DNA of 64,000 nucleotides from Akebia trifoliata (taxonomy: Eukaryota > Streptophyta > Magnoliopsida > Ranunculales > Lardizabalaceae): positions 18,090,248-18,154,247 of the forward strand of contig CM030710.1 of NCBI GenBank assembly GCA_017979445.1. The letters run 5' to 3'. The notes under the pieces were generated by a model. The model did not search any database, was not told the origin of the DNA, and saw only the letters and a list, made by a program, of their open reading frames with translations. Below, piece by piece: positions 1 through 10,121 of the stretch. Numbering within the stretch: the stretch's first letter is position 1; every line of letters begins with the position of its first letter. A program made the position numbers and the translations under genes.

Positions 1-1421
1 CTAGAGCTTATATTACACTTAGGAAAATCCTTTCAAACACATAAAATAACAAATCGAAATCAAATAAACTATTTCTCCAATTTTCACAAAATTTGATAAA
101 ATTACGAAAATGCCCCTCATAAAGTTCACGACTATTTCACACAAAAAAATTTCATAAAAACACAAATCAATATTCCCATTGAATTCCTTATGAAAAATCG
201 ATTTAAAAACATCCTAGAACATTGAAAAATGACTTAAAACGCAAAAAGTCCTCTCCGATGGCAAAACGAGAATTTTATAATTTTTATAATTAAAAATTTT
301 GAAATTAATAAATAAAACATTAAATAATGTAAAGTGAAACATTAATAAAATTAATTTAAAATTTTGAACCAAAAAAATCGATCAATCAGGCTCTCAGGCA
401 AAATTGTTGATGGTTGCCAAGATATTTATTCAAGGACCCCTCCATTTGGGGGTCCAAAGAATTAAAGATATAATAGAGGGGGGTTCTCCAAAAAAATTAA
501 AGTCAATCAAGTAAGACTAAAGTCAAGATATTAAAGTCAATAAAGTAAGATTAAAGTCAAAATCTTAAAGTCAATCAAATAAGACCAAAAGTCAAAATCC
601 TAATAGAGTTCTAATTAAATAATAATTCTATTTAAAATAATTCTAATTAAATAATTACTCTATTTAATAGAATTATAACTAAAATATAACTCTACCTAAA
701 ACAATTCTAATTAAAATATAACTTTACCTAAAACAATTCTTATTAAAATATAACTCTAACTAAAAGAATTATAATTAAACACTAATTCTATATAAACAAA
801 CACTTAAAAAAATCTATAAATAGCGGCCTCCATACCCTATTTTCGTATCCAAGAATAAACCCTAAGAGAAGTAGGTCAAAAAACTTTCCTAGCCTTCTAT
901 AAACTCTAATTTTGAAGTCCTAACTCCTTACCTAACACCAAACCTCAATTTTAGCTCGAAAAACACTTAGAAACCCTTCAAAAACACCCAGAAATCCATA
1001 AACAAATCCGAAGAATCTAGATCTAAGAAAGAGATACCTTACCTCGGAGATTAGAAATTAGATCCGGAGACAGAACAAAGCGATGAGTACTGTACAAGGA
1101 GTTACTCTATCAGATCTGAGGGAACAAAATCGTTGTCTTCTGAAAGGTACCTATTTCTTATTATTTTTTATTACTTAGGTCTTTTAGCAATGTAGTTTAT
1201 TTGAGAATTATTAGAGACCGGCATTTGCTGGGCGGGGTTGGTGCCTAACACCTTCCAACCCCGTAACGTGATCGCCAGACCTATATTTTTTGTAGTTGAT
1301 TAGTTGATTTATCCATTTAGAATCCAAGTTCAGTTCCTAGACCTTAATAACTAGGTGGCGACTTCCAAACCTCAAAGGTCAAAAGCTAATCCGCGAACCC
1401 CGCGAATCGAGGGCATTTTCA
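1..1421 (+). repeat. Ogre/Tat-type LTR, 5'-truncated by window edge
   Basis: This stretch matches, in the same orientation, the LTR that begins at 62703, and in reverse the two LTRs at 2466-4180 and 11132-12796. Its last bases read GAGGGCATTTTCA, equivalent to the CA end of the other copies, so it ends at 1421. A TATA box (TATAAATAG) lies at 815-823. The 3' flank (ATATTCAACAG) has no primer site, so this is a solo LTR or a 3' LTR rather than a 5' LTR. It has clearly more substitutions and small indels than the pair at 2466-12796, so it is an older copy. It has no coding capacity. Confidence 0.8.
815..823 (+). promoter_or_regulatory. LTR TATA box
   Basis: TATAAATAG at the position held by the TATA box in the other copies of this LTR family (63824-63832 on plus; 3052-3060 and 11729-11737 on minus). 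It should drive element transcription. Confidence 0.6.
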
Positions 1422-2465
1422 ATATTCAACAGTTCCTAGATGTAAAATAATTTTCTACTAAAAACATAATAATTAAAGGGTAGAAGGGAAAAGTTTCTAC
1501 TTGTTTAGCGTCTTCTACGATCCAATGACTCCAAAATCAACTCTCAATATCCCTTTTTGTTTACTTTTATTTTTTCTTTTCAAATGAAATCACATTCTCC
1601 TTGGATCTATGAGAAGCCTTTGATGAGAGAAAACTTTTCATCTCTTTCATCGAGTGTTGAATCTCAGTCTACAACCTTTGAATCGATTCTTCTATCTCTA
1701 GGAAGGCTAGGGTTAGGGTTTGTCTTTAGAGAATAGAATGAAAAACTTGTAAAATTTCTATTAAGTTTGCTATTTATAATAACTTAAGGATGTAAATGAC
1801 ATTTTCTATTTTGTTTTATTTTTTATTTAAAATGTCTATGTCCCAGACTCCGATTTTTCAAACATATAGTCTATTTCGGATAATTTTTTGATACGAACCT
1901 AATGGTGTTCTTGGATTTTCAAGAATCATTTTTAAGAAAAAATTATTTTTATATGCCGAAACTTAACCATCAATTAGAATCCCTCGAGATACGAAATGGA
2001 TTTCTAAGAAATTACATAAATCATTGAGGAACACCATTAAAGAACTAAAGCCATGAATCCTTTATCAAATCACTCAATTCTTAATAACTAGATATCTAGA
2101 TTAAACATAGATTAACTTGAACTTATCTAAGATTAATCCATCTAAGTTAAGCATAACTAATAAATAAAACTTAAAGAAGAAAAGAAACTAAAAAAAATTT
2201 AAATCAATTGAGAAGAAATTGAAATTAAAACTAAACCATTCTTGTTATTGGCTTTATTGACATCTCTAATGGAGAGATCTAACCACTTTTCATTGCAAGA
2301 TCAATAAGGAAAGAAAGTAAAAGATAAGAAAAATAAAAATCCTTCATTGATTGTAACTTCAAGTACATTCTCTCTCTCAAATTTACAGAGCATTATAGGA
2401 AAATTGGGGAAAAAGAAAACTTAATCTAATATATTATTCTATACAGAAGAATTATAAAGTGCAGC
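1422..2465 (-). repeat. Diverged Tekay-like and Athila-like LTR debris
   Basis: No open gene. Read on the minus strand, about 1440-2040 resembles the start of the Tekay LTRs at 13635 and 54977: a phrase like ATTAGGTTCGTAtcaAAAAATTAT, a TATA box (TTATAAATAG near 1770), and the same order of AT-rich and C-rich parts. About 2040-2465, also minus, resembles the downstream half of the Athila LTRs at 18088 and 20018 (the part around TTAATCTTAGATAAG and the GAAGTTACAATC stretch). Both are too diverged to set ends. The left border is the Ogre LTR end and the right border is the Ogre element at 2466. Confidence 0.35.
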
Positions 2466-4180
2466 TGAAAGCGCCCTCGATCCGCGGGGTGCGCGGATCC
2501 GCTTTTGACCCTTGAGGTTTGGGAGTCGCCACCTAGTTATTATGGTCTAGGAACCAAACTGACTCTAAAACGGATAATGAACTAATCTACTATAGAAAAT
2601 CTGAATCCGGGGATCATGTTACGGGGTTGGAAGGTGTTGGGCACCAACCCCGCCCGGCCATTGCCGGTCTCTACTTATCCCAAATAAATCTACATCGCTA
2701 ATGACAAACCTAGATTAAAAAATAATGAAAAATCTTACCTTCGATCTGCAAAAGTGATATTCCCTCAGATCTGGTGAAAACGGCTCCTTGTACCGTATTC
2801 CTCACTTCGTTCTATCTCCGGATCTGATTTCTGATCTCCGAGGTAAGGTATCTCCTTCTTGGATCTGGGTGCTTCGAATTTGTTGTGGATTTTTGAGATG
2901 TTTTTGGGTGTTTTTTAGGCTAAAATCGGAGTAGGAGTGTTAGGGAAGGAGTTGGGGCTCCAAAATTAGGGTTTTGGGGAGGTTGTGGAGGCTTCTTCAC
3001 CTACTTTTCCTAGGATTTTTTCTTTGATACGAAAATAGGGTGTGGAGGCTCCTATTTATAAAGTTTTTAGAAGCATTAGGGTTTGATTAGGGTTTCTTTT
3101 AGAGTTTTAATTAGGGTTTTGATTTTGGTCTCATGAGATGGACTTAGTCTTTAGGACTTTGACTTAGGGTTTTGACTTTAGTTTTATGAGATTGACTTGA
3201 TTAGTTTAGATTAGGGTTTTGATTTAGGGTTTTGACCTTAGTCTTATGAGATTGACTTGATTAGTTTAGATTAGGGTTTTGACTTTAGTCTTATGAGATT
3301 AACTTTAATGCTTGACTCTAGTCTTACTTAATTGACTTTAATTTTGACTTTAGTCTTATTTGATTGACTTTAATATCTTGACTTTAGTCTTGGTTGATTG
3401 ACTTTAAATTTTTGGAGAACCCCCCTCTATTATATCTTTGATTATTTGGACTCCCAAATGGAGGGGTCCTTAAAGAAATATCTTGCGAACCCTCAACAAT
3501 TTTGTTTAAAAACCTGATTGATAAATTTTTTGGTTTAAATTTTAATAATTAATTTTATTAATGTTTCACTTTACATTATTTAATGATTTATTTCGAAATT
3601 TTTAATTATTAAAATTATGAAATTACCATTTTGCCCTCGAAGAGGAGTTTTTACGTTTTAAGTCGTTTTTCAATATTCCAGGATGTTTTAAAATCAGTTT
3701 TTCGTAAGGAATTCAATGGGAATGTTGGTTTTTATCATTTATGAAATTTTTTGTGTGAAATGGTCGTGAATTTTATGAGGGGTATTTTCGTAATTTTGTC
3801 AAATTTTGTGAAAATTGGCGAAATGATTTATTTGGTTTCGATTTGTCGTTTTATGTATTTGAATGGATTTTCCTAAGCGTAATGTAGGCTCTAAGGTTGT
3901 TTTGATATTAGGGGTATTTTGGTAATTTGGTCATTTTTAGTGATTTTTATCGTGAAGCTTCTTTTTGGCATGCAGGATGATGATTTCTATGTTTCTGGGG
4001 TAGTATTTTCCTAGCGTAGCGTGATTTCTAAGTTTTGTCAGTTCGAGATACCTCATCCGGATTTCTGAAACATATCTGGTAACAAAATAAAGCATTGGAA
4101 TAGACATCCATCATTGGGAACCTTTGCGATCGGCTTGACGACTTGATTAATCAGGCGGATGCAAAAATGGGGTGTCTACA
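2466..4180 (-). repeat. Ogre element 3' LTR (complete)
   Basis: 1715 bp, TG...CA on the minus strand: it starts TGTAGACACCCC at 4180 and ends GGGCGCTTTCA at 2466. It aligns almost base for base with 11132-12796. It holds a TATA box at 3052-3060 (minus) and an upstream block of repeated TTAGGGTTTTGA / GACTTTAGTCTTATGAGATTGA units (about 3060-3420). The 11132 copy has an extra 13-bp unit in that block. Confidence 0.9.
3052..3060 (-). promoter_or_regulatory. LTR TATA box
   Basis: CTATTTATA on plus is TATAAATAG on minus, inside the 3' LTR. The same site is at 11729-11737 in the 5' LTR. Confidence 0.6.
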
Positions 4181-4195
4181 GATGCCCCTCTTTGG
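4181..4195 (-). promoter_or_regulatory. Polypurine tract of Ogre element
   Basis: On minus, CCAAAGAGGGGCATC sits immediately upstream of the TGTAGACACC start of the 3' LTR. This is the expected place for the plus-strand priming site. Confidence 0.75.
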
Positions 4196-4532
4196 CAGAG
4201 GGTTGAAGCAAACTAGTTAGCAAATCTATTTTGGTAAATAGTGCGATATCCGAATGCCAAAGCTAGTGACAGTTCATTTTTCAGCCTGATTTAGCAATTC
4301 GTCGGGGTGTTCGGATCCTTGAGCGTAAAACTCTCCCCGAACTAGAAAAATGTCAGGTCCTTGAGTGCGAGCTCTCACTGGCAGTGTCAGATCCTGGAAT
4401 TTTAGAAAATTCTCCTTGACTGATGTAACAACTGTGCAAGTGTGTGGGCTCAAAATCTGAGATAGATTTCAAAGAGTTTGAGTTAGAAATGAGTCAAATC
4501 TGAGCATGAAGTAAATATAAATTGAGCATAAA

Positions 4533-5412
4533 CTGAGCATAATTCCAAGAAAACCCTCGGCGGTAACTGAGCATAGTTCCGAGAAAACCCTCGGCGGCAT
4601 CTGAGCATAATTTCAAGAAAACCCTTGGCGGCATCTGAGAATAGTTCTGAGAAAACCCTCGACGGTATCTGAGCATAATTCCAAGAAAACCCTTGGCGGC
4701 ATCTGAGCATAGTTCCGAGAAAACCCTCGGCGGCATCTGAGCATAATTCCAAGAAAACCCTTGGCGGCATCTGAGCATAATTCCAAGAAAACCTTTAGCG
4801 GCATCTGAGCATAGTTCCGAGAAAACCCTCGGCGGTATCTGAGCATAATTCCAAGAAAATCCTTGGCGGCAACTGAGCAAAATCCAAGATAACCCTTGGC
4901 GGAAACTGAGCAAAATCCAAGATAACCCTTGGCGGAAACTGAGCAAAATCCAAGATAACCCTTGGCGGCATCTGAGCAAAATATAAGATAACCCTTAGCG
5001 GAAACTGAGCAAAATCCAAGATAACCCTTGGCGGCAACTAAGCAAAATCCAAGATAACCCTTGGCGGAAACTGAGCAAAATCCAAGATAACCCTTGGCGG
5101 CATCTGAGCAAAATCCAAGATAACCCTTGGCGGCAACTGAGCAAAATCCAAGATGACCCTTGGCGGTATCTGAGCAAAATCCAAGATGACCCTTGGCGGC
5201 ATCTGAGCAAAATCCAAGATAACCCTTGGCGGAAACTGAGCAAAATCCAAGTTAACCCTTGGCGGCAACTGAGCAAAATCCAAGATAACCCTTGGCGGCA
5301 TCTGAGCAAAATCCAAGATAACCCTTGGCGGAAACTGAGCAAAATCCAAGTTAACCCTTGGCGGCAACTGATTAAAATCCAAGATAACCCTTGGCGGCAT
5401 CTGAGCAAAATT
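4533..5412. repeat. Tandem array, 34-bp units then 33-bp units
   Basis: A satellite-like array in the 3' untranslated part of the Ogre element. Unit starts (CTGAGC) fall every 34 bp from 4533 to 4873 (10 units) and then every 33 bp to 5401 (16 units). The 34-bp units alternate between two variants (ATAATTCCAAG...CTTGG and ATAGTTCCGAG...CTCGG), giving a 68-bp higher order. The 33-bp units end GCGGAAA, GCGGCAA or GCGGCAT, and the last six repeat that order twice (99-bp higher order). On minus, the lack of stops yields long ORFs in all three frames; these are by-products of the repeat, not genes. Plant Ogre-type elements are known to carry tandem repeats in this position. Confidence 0.93.
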
Positions 5413-6144
5413 GGCAAAGGAATGAAAGACTTTTGGGAAAGAATGAATGAATTTGGAAAAGACTGATCAGAGTGAATTGAATAAATCTGGAAGATACTGA
5501 ATCTGGAAGAGAAATGATCGAATCCAAGAATGATTGGATCTAGGAATGAAAAAATACCATATTAGTTGATCTCTGAGCACAGTCAAATGTGAGATCCGAA
5601 GTGCTTCTGTTTGAACTTCAAGGATTTATCCAAAAGTTTTATGAATTTAAAACCTGAGTTTGAATCACGAGTTTTTTCGAAAAACTGCTATCAAGAGGGT
5701 AACCTTAAATTTGAAGTTCTCATTATTTTTTTTTAGGATTAACATTGCTAAAAAATAATTGAACACATCATTAAAAAATGCCCCTGGTATAAGGGGGGAA
5801 ATTACATATCTAGAGGAAAAAGAAAAAATCCCCTTGTATGAAGGTTTGAAATATTTGATTACCACAAGCGCAATAAAGATCCAACTTTTAATTTTGATTA
5901 ATTTTATTAAAGATTTTGAGTCAGGCTCAAGAGAACAAAATATTTCCTTTTGAGACTCATCATAGAATTCACCATTCTCTCCATTGGTTCACTTGGGGAA
6001 GTAAGAATTTTCAGATCGATCGTAGACAAGATACTTGTGGCTTCTGAATCTATGCCTGGTTTAAGCTGAGTATTGAACTTGATTATTCGGATTTCTGATA
6101 TTTCAGGTCGAACTGCTCTCAGCTTGTGATTTTCTTCTGTTTTT
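5413..6144. other. Ogre 3' untranslated region, no gene
   Basis: AT-rich non-coding interior of the minus-strand Ogre element between two repeat arrays. It begins with a short run of GGAATGA/AATGAATGA-like repetition (about 5420-5560). The overlapping short ORFs near 5665-5953 have no recognisable similarity and lie on both strands. Confidence 0.5.
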
Positions 6145-6380
6145 TTTTATTGCTCTAACTTTTGCCTAGATCGCCTTTCCAGGTTTTAAATCTAGCGAGC
6201 TTGCTCTAGCTTTTGCCTAGATCACCTTTTCATGTTTTCGATCTAACGAGCTCTTTCTTTTCTCTTTGCTCTGATTGTTGCCAAAATTGTCCTTTCAGAT
6301 TTTCAACCTTGCGAGCTTGCCTTAATTTTTGCCTAAGTCGCCCTTTCCGGATTTTCAACTTAGCAGGCTTCTTCATTTTT
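6145..6380. repeat. Degenerate ~50-bp tandem repeat, four units
   Basis: The phrase TTTGCCTAGATCGCC, followed by CTTTCCAGGTTTTAAATCTAGCGAGCTTG-like sequence, recurs with starts near 6161, 6212, 6278 and 6328. Spacing is about 50 bp, with one longer unit. It is a second, older tandem array in the same 3' untranslated region as the 33/34-bp array. Confidence 0.7.
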
Positions 6381-6682
6381 TTTTTATCTTTTTCTTCTCC
6401 TCTGAAGTTCTAGAATTACTGTTTGATCATGCTTCGCTACCCTCCTTGACTTTTTCACACGGTACTTAGGAGGACTTTTATAGGTAGGTTTGGGACTAGG
6501 CATAAAAAGAAAGGAATTTTGAGGCTCAAAAACCCAAATGCCCCTTGTGTGGCATTTTATTTAAAATTTTTTCTCGAACTTTCTTCCCCATTTTGGATGA
6601 TATTTCTTTTTCTTTTGAATTTTTTTCTTTTTAGCTTCTTCCTTTGTCGGGGAATCTATATATATTTTTTTATTTTGATGTG

Positions 6683-6760
6683 GTCGGGCCTGAAGTAACT
6701 TCTCAGGTTGCCTACGTACCCCAAATTTTTGGGATCAGACCAAAACGTAGTTCAAATTTT
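6683..6760. other. Conserved Tat/Ogre untranslated motif
   Basis: The block GTCGGGCCTGAAGTAACTTC, followed by GGTTGCCTACGTACCCC and, after a gap, ATCAGACCAAAACGTAGTT, is found again in the same orientation at about 46738-46803 in otherwise unrelated debris. It is non-coding in both places. Its persistence suggests a functional site of the retroelement (RNA structure, packaging or processing). That role is inference. Confidence 0.5.
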
Positions 6761-7127
6761 CCCTCCCCTAGGTTAGGTGATCGGGCTAAGAAAGAAAAAT
6801 GCATCATTTTTTTTGAAAATGTTGCAAAGGGCTGAGAAAGGAGATAATGAATTGGGTAGTAGGAAAATTAATTCGGCCAAAGATGGCCTCCTTAAATGTA
6901 GTACCATTTGATTCGGTCAAGGTTGGTTGACTCTAGTAGTTCACTTCTTGAAGTCTGACGACTTTTCTAGACATTATTTTCTTAATGAATGAATTTCTCC
7001 AATTGGGTTCAGACTTTCTCCTATAGTTGAGGAGGAGTGTTCAATTTTCTTTGAAGTCTGATAGTTAAATCCTTGACCTGTAAATGATGAGCTTTGACCT
7101 TTTTGTCAAATGCACGGGTGACTCTTC

Positions 7128-7620
7128 TTAGATAAGCTTGCACATGGTACAGGGCTTTAACTCGTTTTCTTCGATCAAGTTTAATTCTTCATACTGCTGA
7201 CGAACCCAATCTGTTTCTAGCAAATGATTTTCCAACAAGACCCTGAGAGACGAAATTTCCATTTCAACTGGCAAGACTGCTTCCATGCCATACACTAAGG
7301 AGTAGGGAGTAGCTCCAGTAGAGGATCGAATTGAAGTTCGATATGTCAATAGCGTGAATGATAATTTTTCTGACCAATCTCGATGTGATTGACACATTTT
7401 CCTGATGACAGTCTTGAGACTCTTACTAACTGCTTCAATCGTTCCATTGATCTGAGGACGGTAGGGGGATGATTTGTGCTTCTGGATCTTCAACTTTAAA
7501 CATAGAGTAATGATTATGCTTTGAAGTACGACCCATTATCAGAGATCAGTTCAAAAGGTACCCCCATATCGACTGATAATATGTGATTTGAAACTCAAGA
7601 TGTAGTAAGGATAGTGCTGA
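7128..7620 (-). pseudogene. Integrase core fragment of Ogre element
   Basis: Minus-strand reading gives the C-terminal half of a Ty3/gypsy integrase core. At about 7530-7600 a frame shows the second catalytic aspartate in a VPFELISDNGSYFKA-like run. The open frame 7128-7493 shows SPYRPQINGTIEAVSKSLK with the catalytic glutamate, then the LLTYRTS..STGATPYSLVYGMEAVLPVE stretch usual in Tat/Ogre elements. A stop and a frame change separate the two parts. The zinc-binding N terminus and first aspartate are absent, as are RT and RNase H, which should lie upstream. The piece cannot encode an active enzyme. Confidence 0.85.
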
Positions 7621-7639
7621 TACATTTTATAACATCTTC

Positions 7640-7960
7640 TTTAATTCCATCGATATAGACGAGTATCTATTCCGTGTTGAACAATACCCAAGCTTGTACC
7701 TAACATACCCTCATATGATCACACGAACAAGTCTTTTGAAATTTCTGAGTAAATTCATTATCTCCTCGTATTCCTTTCGGGATAAGATGGTTTCTATTTG
7801 AATCTCTTTAGGAATTATTTTTTGTTTCGAGGTCAAAGACCTTTCCTTTCTCGATTAAAGGTTGAGCCCGACTCTTATCTTCTTGTTCAGAAACGAAATC
7901 TATCAAATTATTAGTTAATTCGTTAATGTGCTCGAGGTATTCAAAAATTTCTTTTATCCG
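7640..7960 (-). pseudogene. Pre-RT region remnant of Ogre pol
   Basis: Minus strand shows ETILSRKEYEEIMNLLRNF at about 7740-7800, then in another frame a run with FV-stop-SYEGMLG and GIVQHGID (about 7665-7740). These resemble the stretch just before RT in Tat/Ogre pol (the F.WSYEDMPG...IV.H motif). Further upstream (about 7830-7960) an open stretch with KIDRIKEIFEYLEHINELTN is likely gag-pol linker. Within about 50 bases the sequence passes to integrase, so RT and RNase H were removed by a large internal deletion around 7620-7640. Confidence 0.6.
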
Positions 7961-8499
7961 ATCAATTTTAGATGGGGCAACAGACACCTCTATAGACTCG
8001 ATGAACTAACTTGACTCAATAGGAAAGAGTAGACTCAATCTAAGGAAGACATGACCTTGCTGGAAAAAAGGACTCGAGCTAACCCAAATGACTCATGAAA
8101 ACTCAAGACAAGTACCCACACGAGTTTGATTAGGACTGAGGACTGAGATATTGCTTATAACCGGTAGGATTGAAGCATTATGATCTTCAAAGAACAACTG
8201 GACGATGTTGAAAAATTTTGAGGTCATTTCTGACTATTGATTTGATATTGATGTTTACTTTAACTGACCGGATTTACAACCCTAGCTAGACGATGGACGA
8301 TTGAGCTTAGACACAATGATAACCCTTAAACCACTTTGAAGGTGAATTTAACCAATTTCAGTGTCACCCCCTTGATAACATTTTAAATGAATCCTGAGAT
8401 TTTATTGAATTTTGTGCACCAATCCATTAAACAATTCATTAATGTAATGATTATTCAGAAAAATAATTTTATTGCACTCTTGAAAAATATTGACAAATA
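7961..8499. other. Ogre interior, unrecognised degenerate sequence
   Basis: No ORF above 60 codons and no motif I recognise. By position (between the leader region and the pre-RT remnant) it probably held gag-protease coding sequence, now decayed. Confidence 0.35.
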
Positions 8500-8765
8500 A
8501 TGTTTTCATTGAATAACAACTTCCACAAACATATTTCAATAATTTTTCATGCAAAAATAGATTTTTTATAAATCATTTTTTTCTGAAAAATATTTTTTTC
8601 CTTGTCTTTTTTTTAGAAAACGTTTTCTTTTAGAAAAATTTTTGGGAAAGCATTTCCTTTTGGAAAATCTTATTCTTCCGGAAAATATTTCACTTTTGAA
8701 AAGCATTTCCCTTCTGAAAAATATTTTTCTTCTGGAAAATATTTTTCTTCTTTTAAAATAGGTTT
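8500..8765. repeat. Low-complexity short tandem repeats
   Basis: Imperfect reiteration of a GGAAAATATTTTTCTTCT-like unit, with variants GGAAAATCTTATTCTTCC and GAAAAGCATTTCCCTTCT. The units are about 18-30 bp and the region is T-rich. Non-coding. Confidence 0.6.
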
Positions 8766-9249
8766 AAAATCCGAATCAGGAAGAAGTTTGAATTTCATTT
8801 TGATTCAAATGGCTCGGCCCATAATGATCGTTGGATCGAGATGGACTGGGTCATTATTGTAAAAGAATGGATTCTTTATTGGGTCGGTGCACCCATTTTA
8901 ATTTTCAAAAACAACATTTGATCCTTGAGGACAATCATTCACAGCACTCACATACATTCATCAATCAACAGGTTCCAATCAATAAACAACCCGGGAACAC
9001 CCACGATAAGTTCGAGTCGTGACCTACTGGGAAGGTTTCTAGACTCTAAGCTTACTACGTACAATGCATTTTTATCTGGCCACCCTTGCCCAAGCACACA
9101 TATATACCTTTCGATACGTGGTGACTTGGTTTGATATACCGTGTAGGTGATAATCTAAAACCTCAATTCACTTCTCTGAAGCCAAAAACAGTCAGTTTGA
9201 TCTCCAGTTGAGAGGTGGCGCACAATGCTGAGCAAGGGCCCACTTAAAT

Positions 9250-9725
9250 ACCTCTCATCTAGAATAGACGTAGTCTATCCCCCTCGTACAGTAGGGTACA
9301 GCGGGGCAAGATCTTGCTTAGGCACCGGTTTTGACCAAGAAGTGCAATTGATATACTTAGATTATCTTTTATACCTACAGGGTACAAGTCAAGAGTTGTA
9401 GCTTTCATAAATGGTTTGGCATCCCACAAGGGGACTGACCACGTACTAGTACTACGTTGGTAATCGGGACATGTGACTGTGTGGCTCACAATAGGTCAAA
9501 GGCTCAGGTCACTCCAGCTTGGGTGCATCAATACATCTCTCAGAATCACCTGATTAGATGGTATTGATGCCCCAGTTTGATATACCCTATGGTACGTGAC
9601 TGGAGTTGTGGTTTTCATGAATAACGTCGCATCTCCGAAGAGATCGGGCCACGCACTAGTGCCACGTTGGCTATATAGGACGTGTAAGTGTGCAAAACAG
9701 TAAACGTGCATGTGGTGTGTGCAAA
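9250..9725. repeat. Two diverged ~210-bp tandem units
   Basis: The phrases CACGTACTAGTACTACGTTGG (start 9440) and CACGCACTAGTGCCACGTTGG (start 9650) are 210 bp apart. The sequence before each also corresponds (TTGATATAC..., GAGTTGTAGCTTTCATAAATGG versus GAGTTGTGGTTTTCATGAATAA). The minus-strand ORFs 9259-9489 and 9496-9711 echo each other only because of this repeat. A possible third, weaker unit starts near 9130. It lies in the leader region of the Ogre element. Confidence 0.7.
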
Positions 9726-10121
9726 ACAGGGTAGGGTGTGCCCGGGGCCTTTTTCAAACACATGGGCCCATGGGCCAGATTATGTCGTCACATATGGATA
9801 TCAAATGAATATTGATCAAGAAAATAATACAAAACCCATCACATCGAAATTAAGATGAAAGCAAACACATCACAAATATATCTGTAGAGATCATGACACA
9901 TTATATGGGCATATAACACAAATAATAATTAATCTGATCCAACATTAAAAAAACCCATAAATTTGTTGTCTATGGTCTAATCAAGAGTTATTTTTTGGTG
10001 ATCCAAAATAAATCGAGATTCCAATAGATGTTACATTGATGATAGAATGACAATGGTTGAGATGAGCTCACTCTCAGGAACATTAATTGTGCTAAGATTA
10101 GATAAATTCAAATTTTTTGTG
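9726..10121. other. Ogre leader region, no gene
   Basis: Non-coding. It contains a perfect palindrome, CATGGGCCCATG, near 9762-9773. No other structure seen. Confidence 0.4.

Noticed and set aside
3060..3420. Telomere-like TTTAGGG / TTAGGGTTTT phrases
   Set aside because: They are irregular, separated by other sequence, and are part of the Ogre LTR upstream block, repeated equally at 11740-12100.
4533..5412. Regular 33/34-bp repeats suggesting a CRISPR array
   Set aside because: The units are directly adjacent with no unique spacers, and the context is a plant retrotransposon.
4483..5417. Long minus-strand ORFs of 80-161 codons
   Set aside because: They arise because the tandem repeat lacks stops in all three frames; they are not individual genes.
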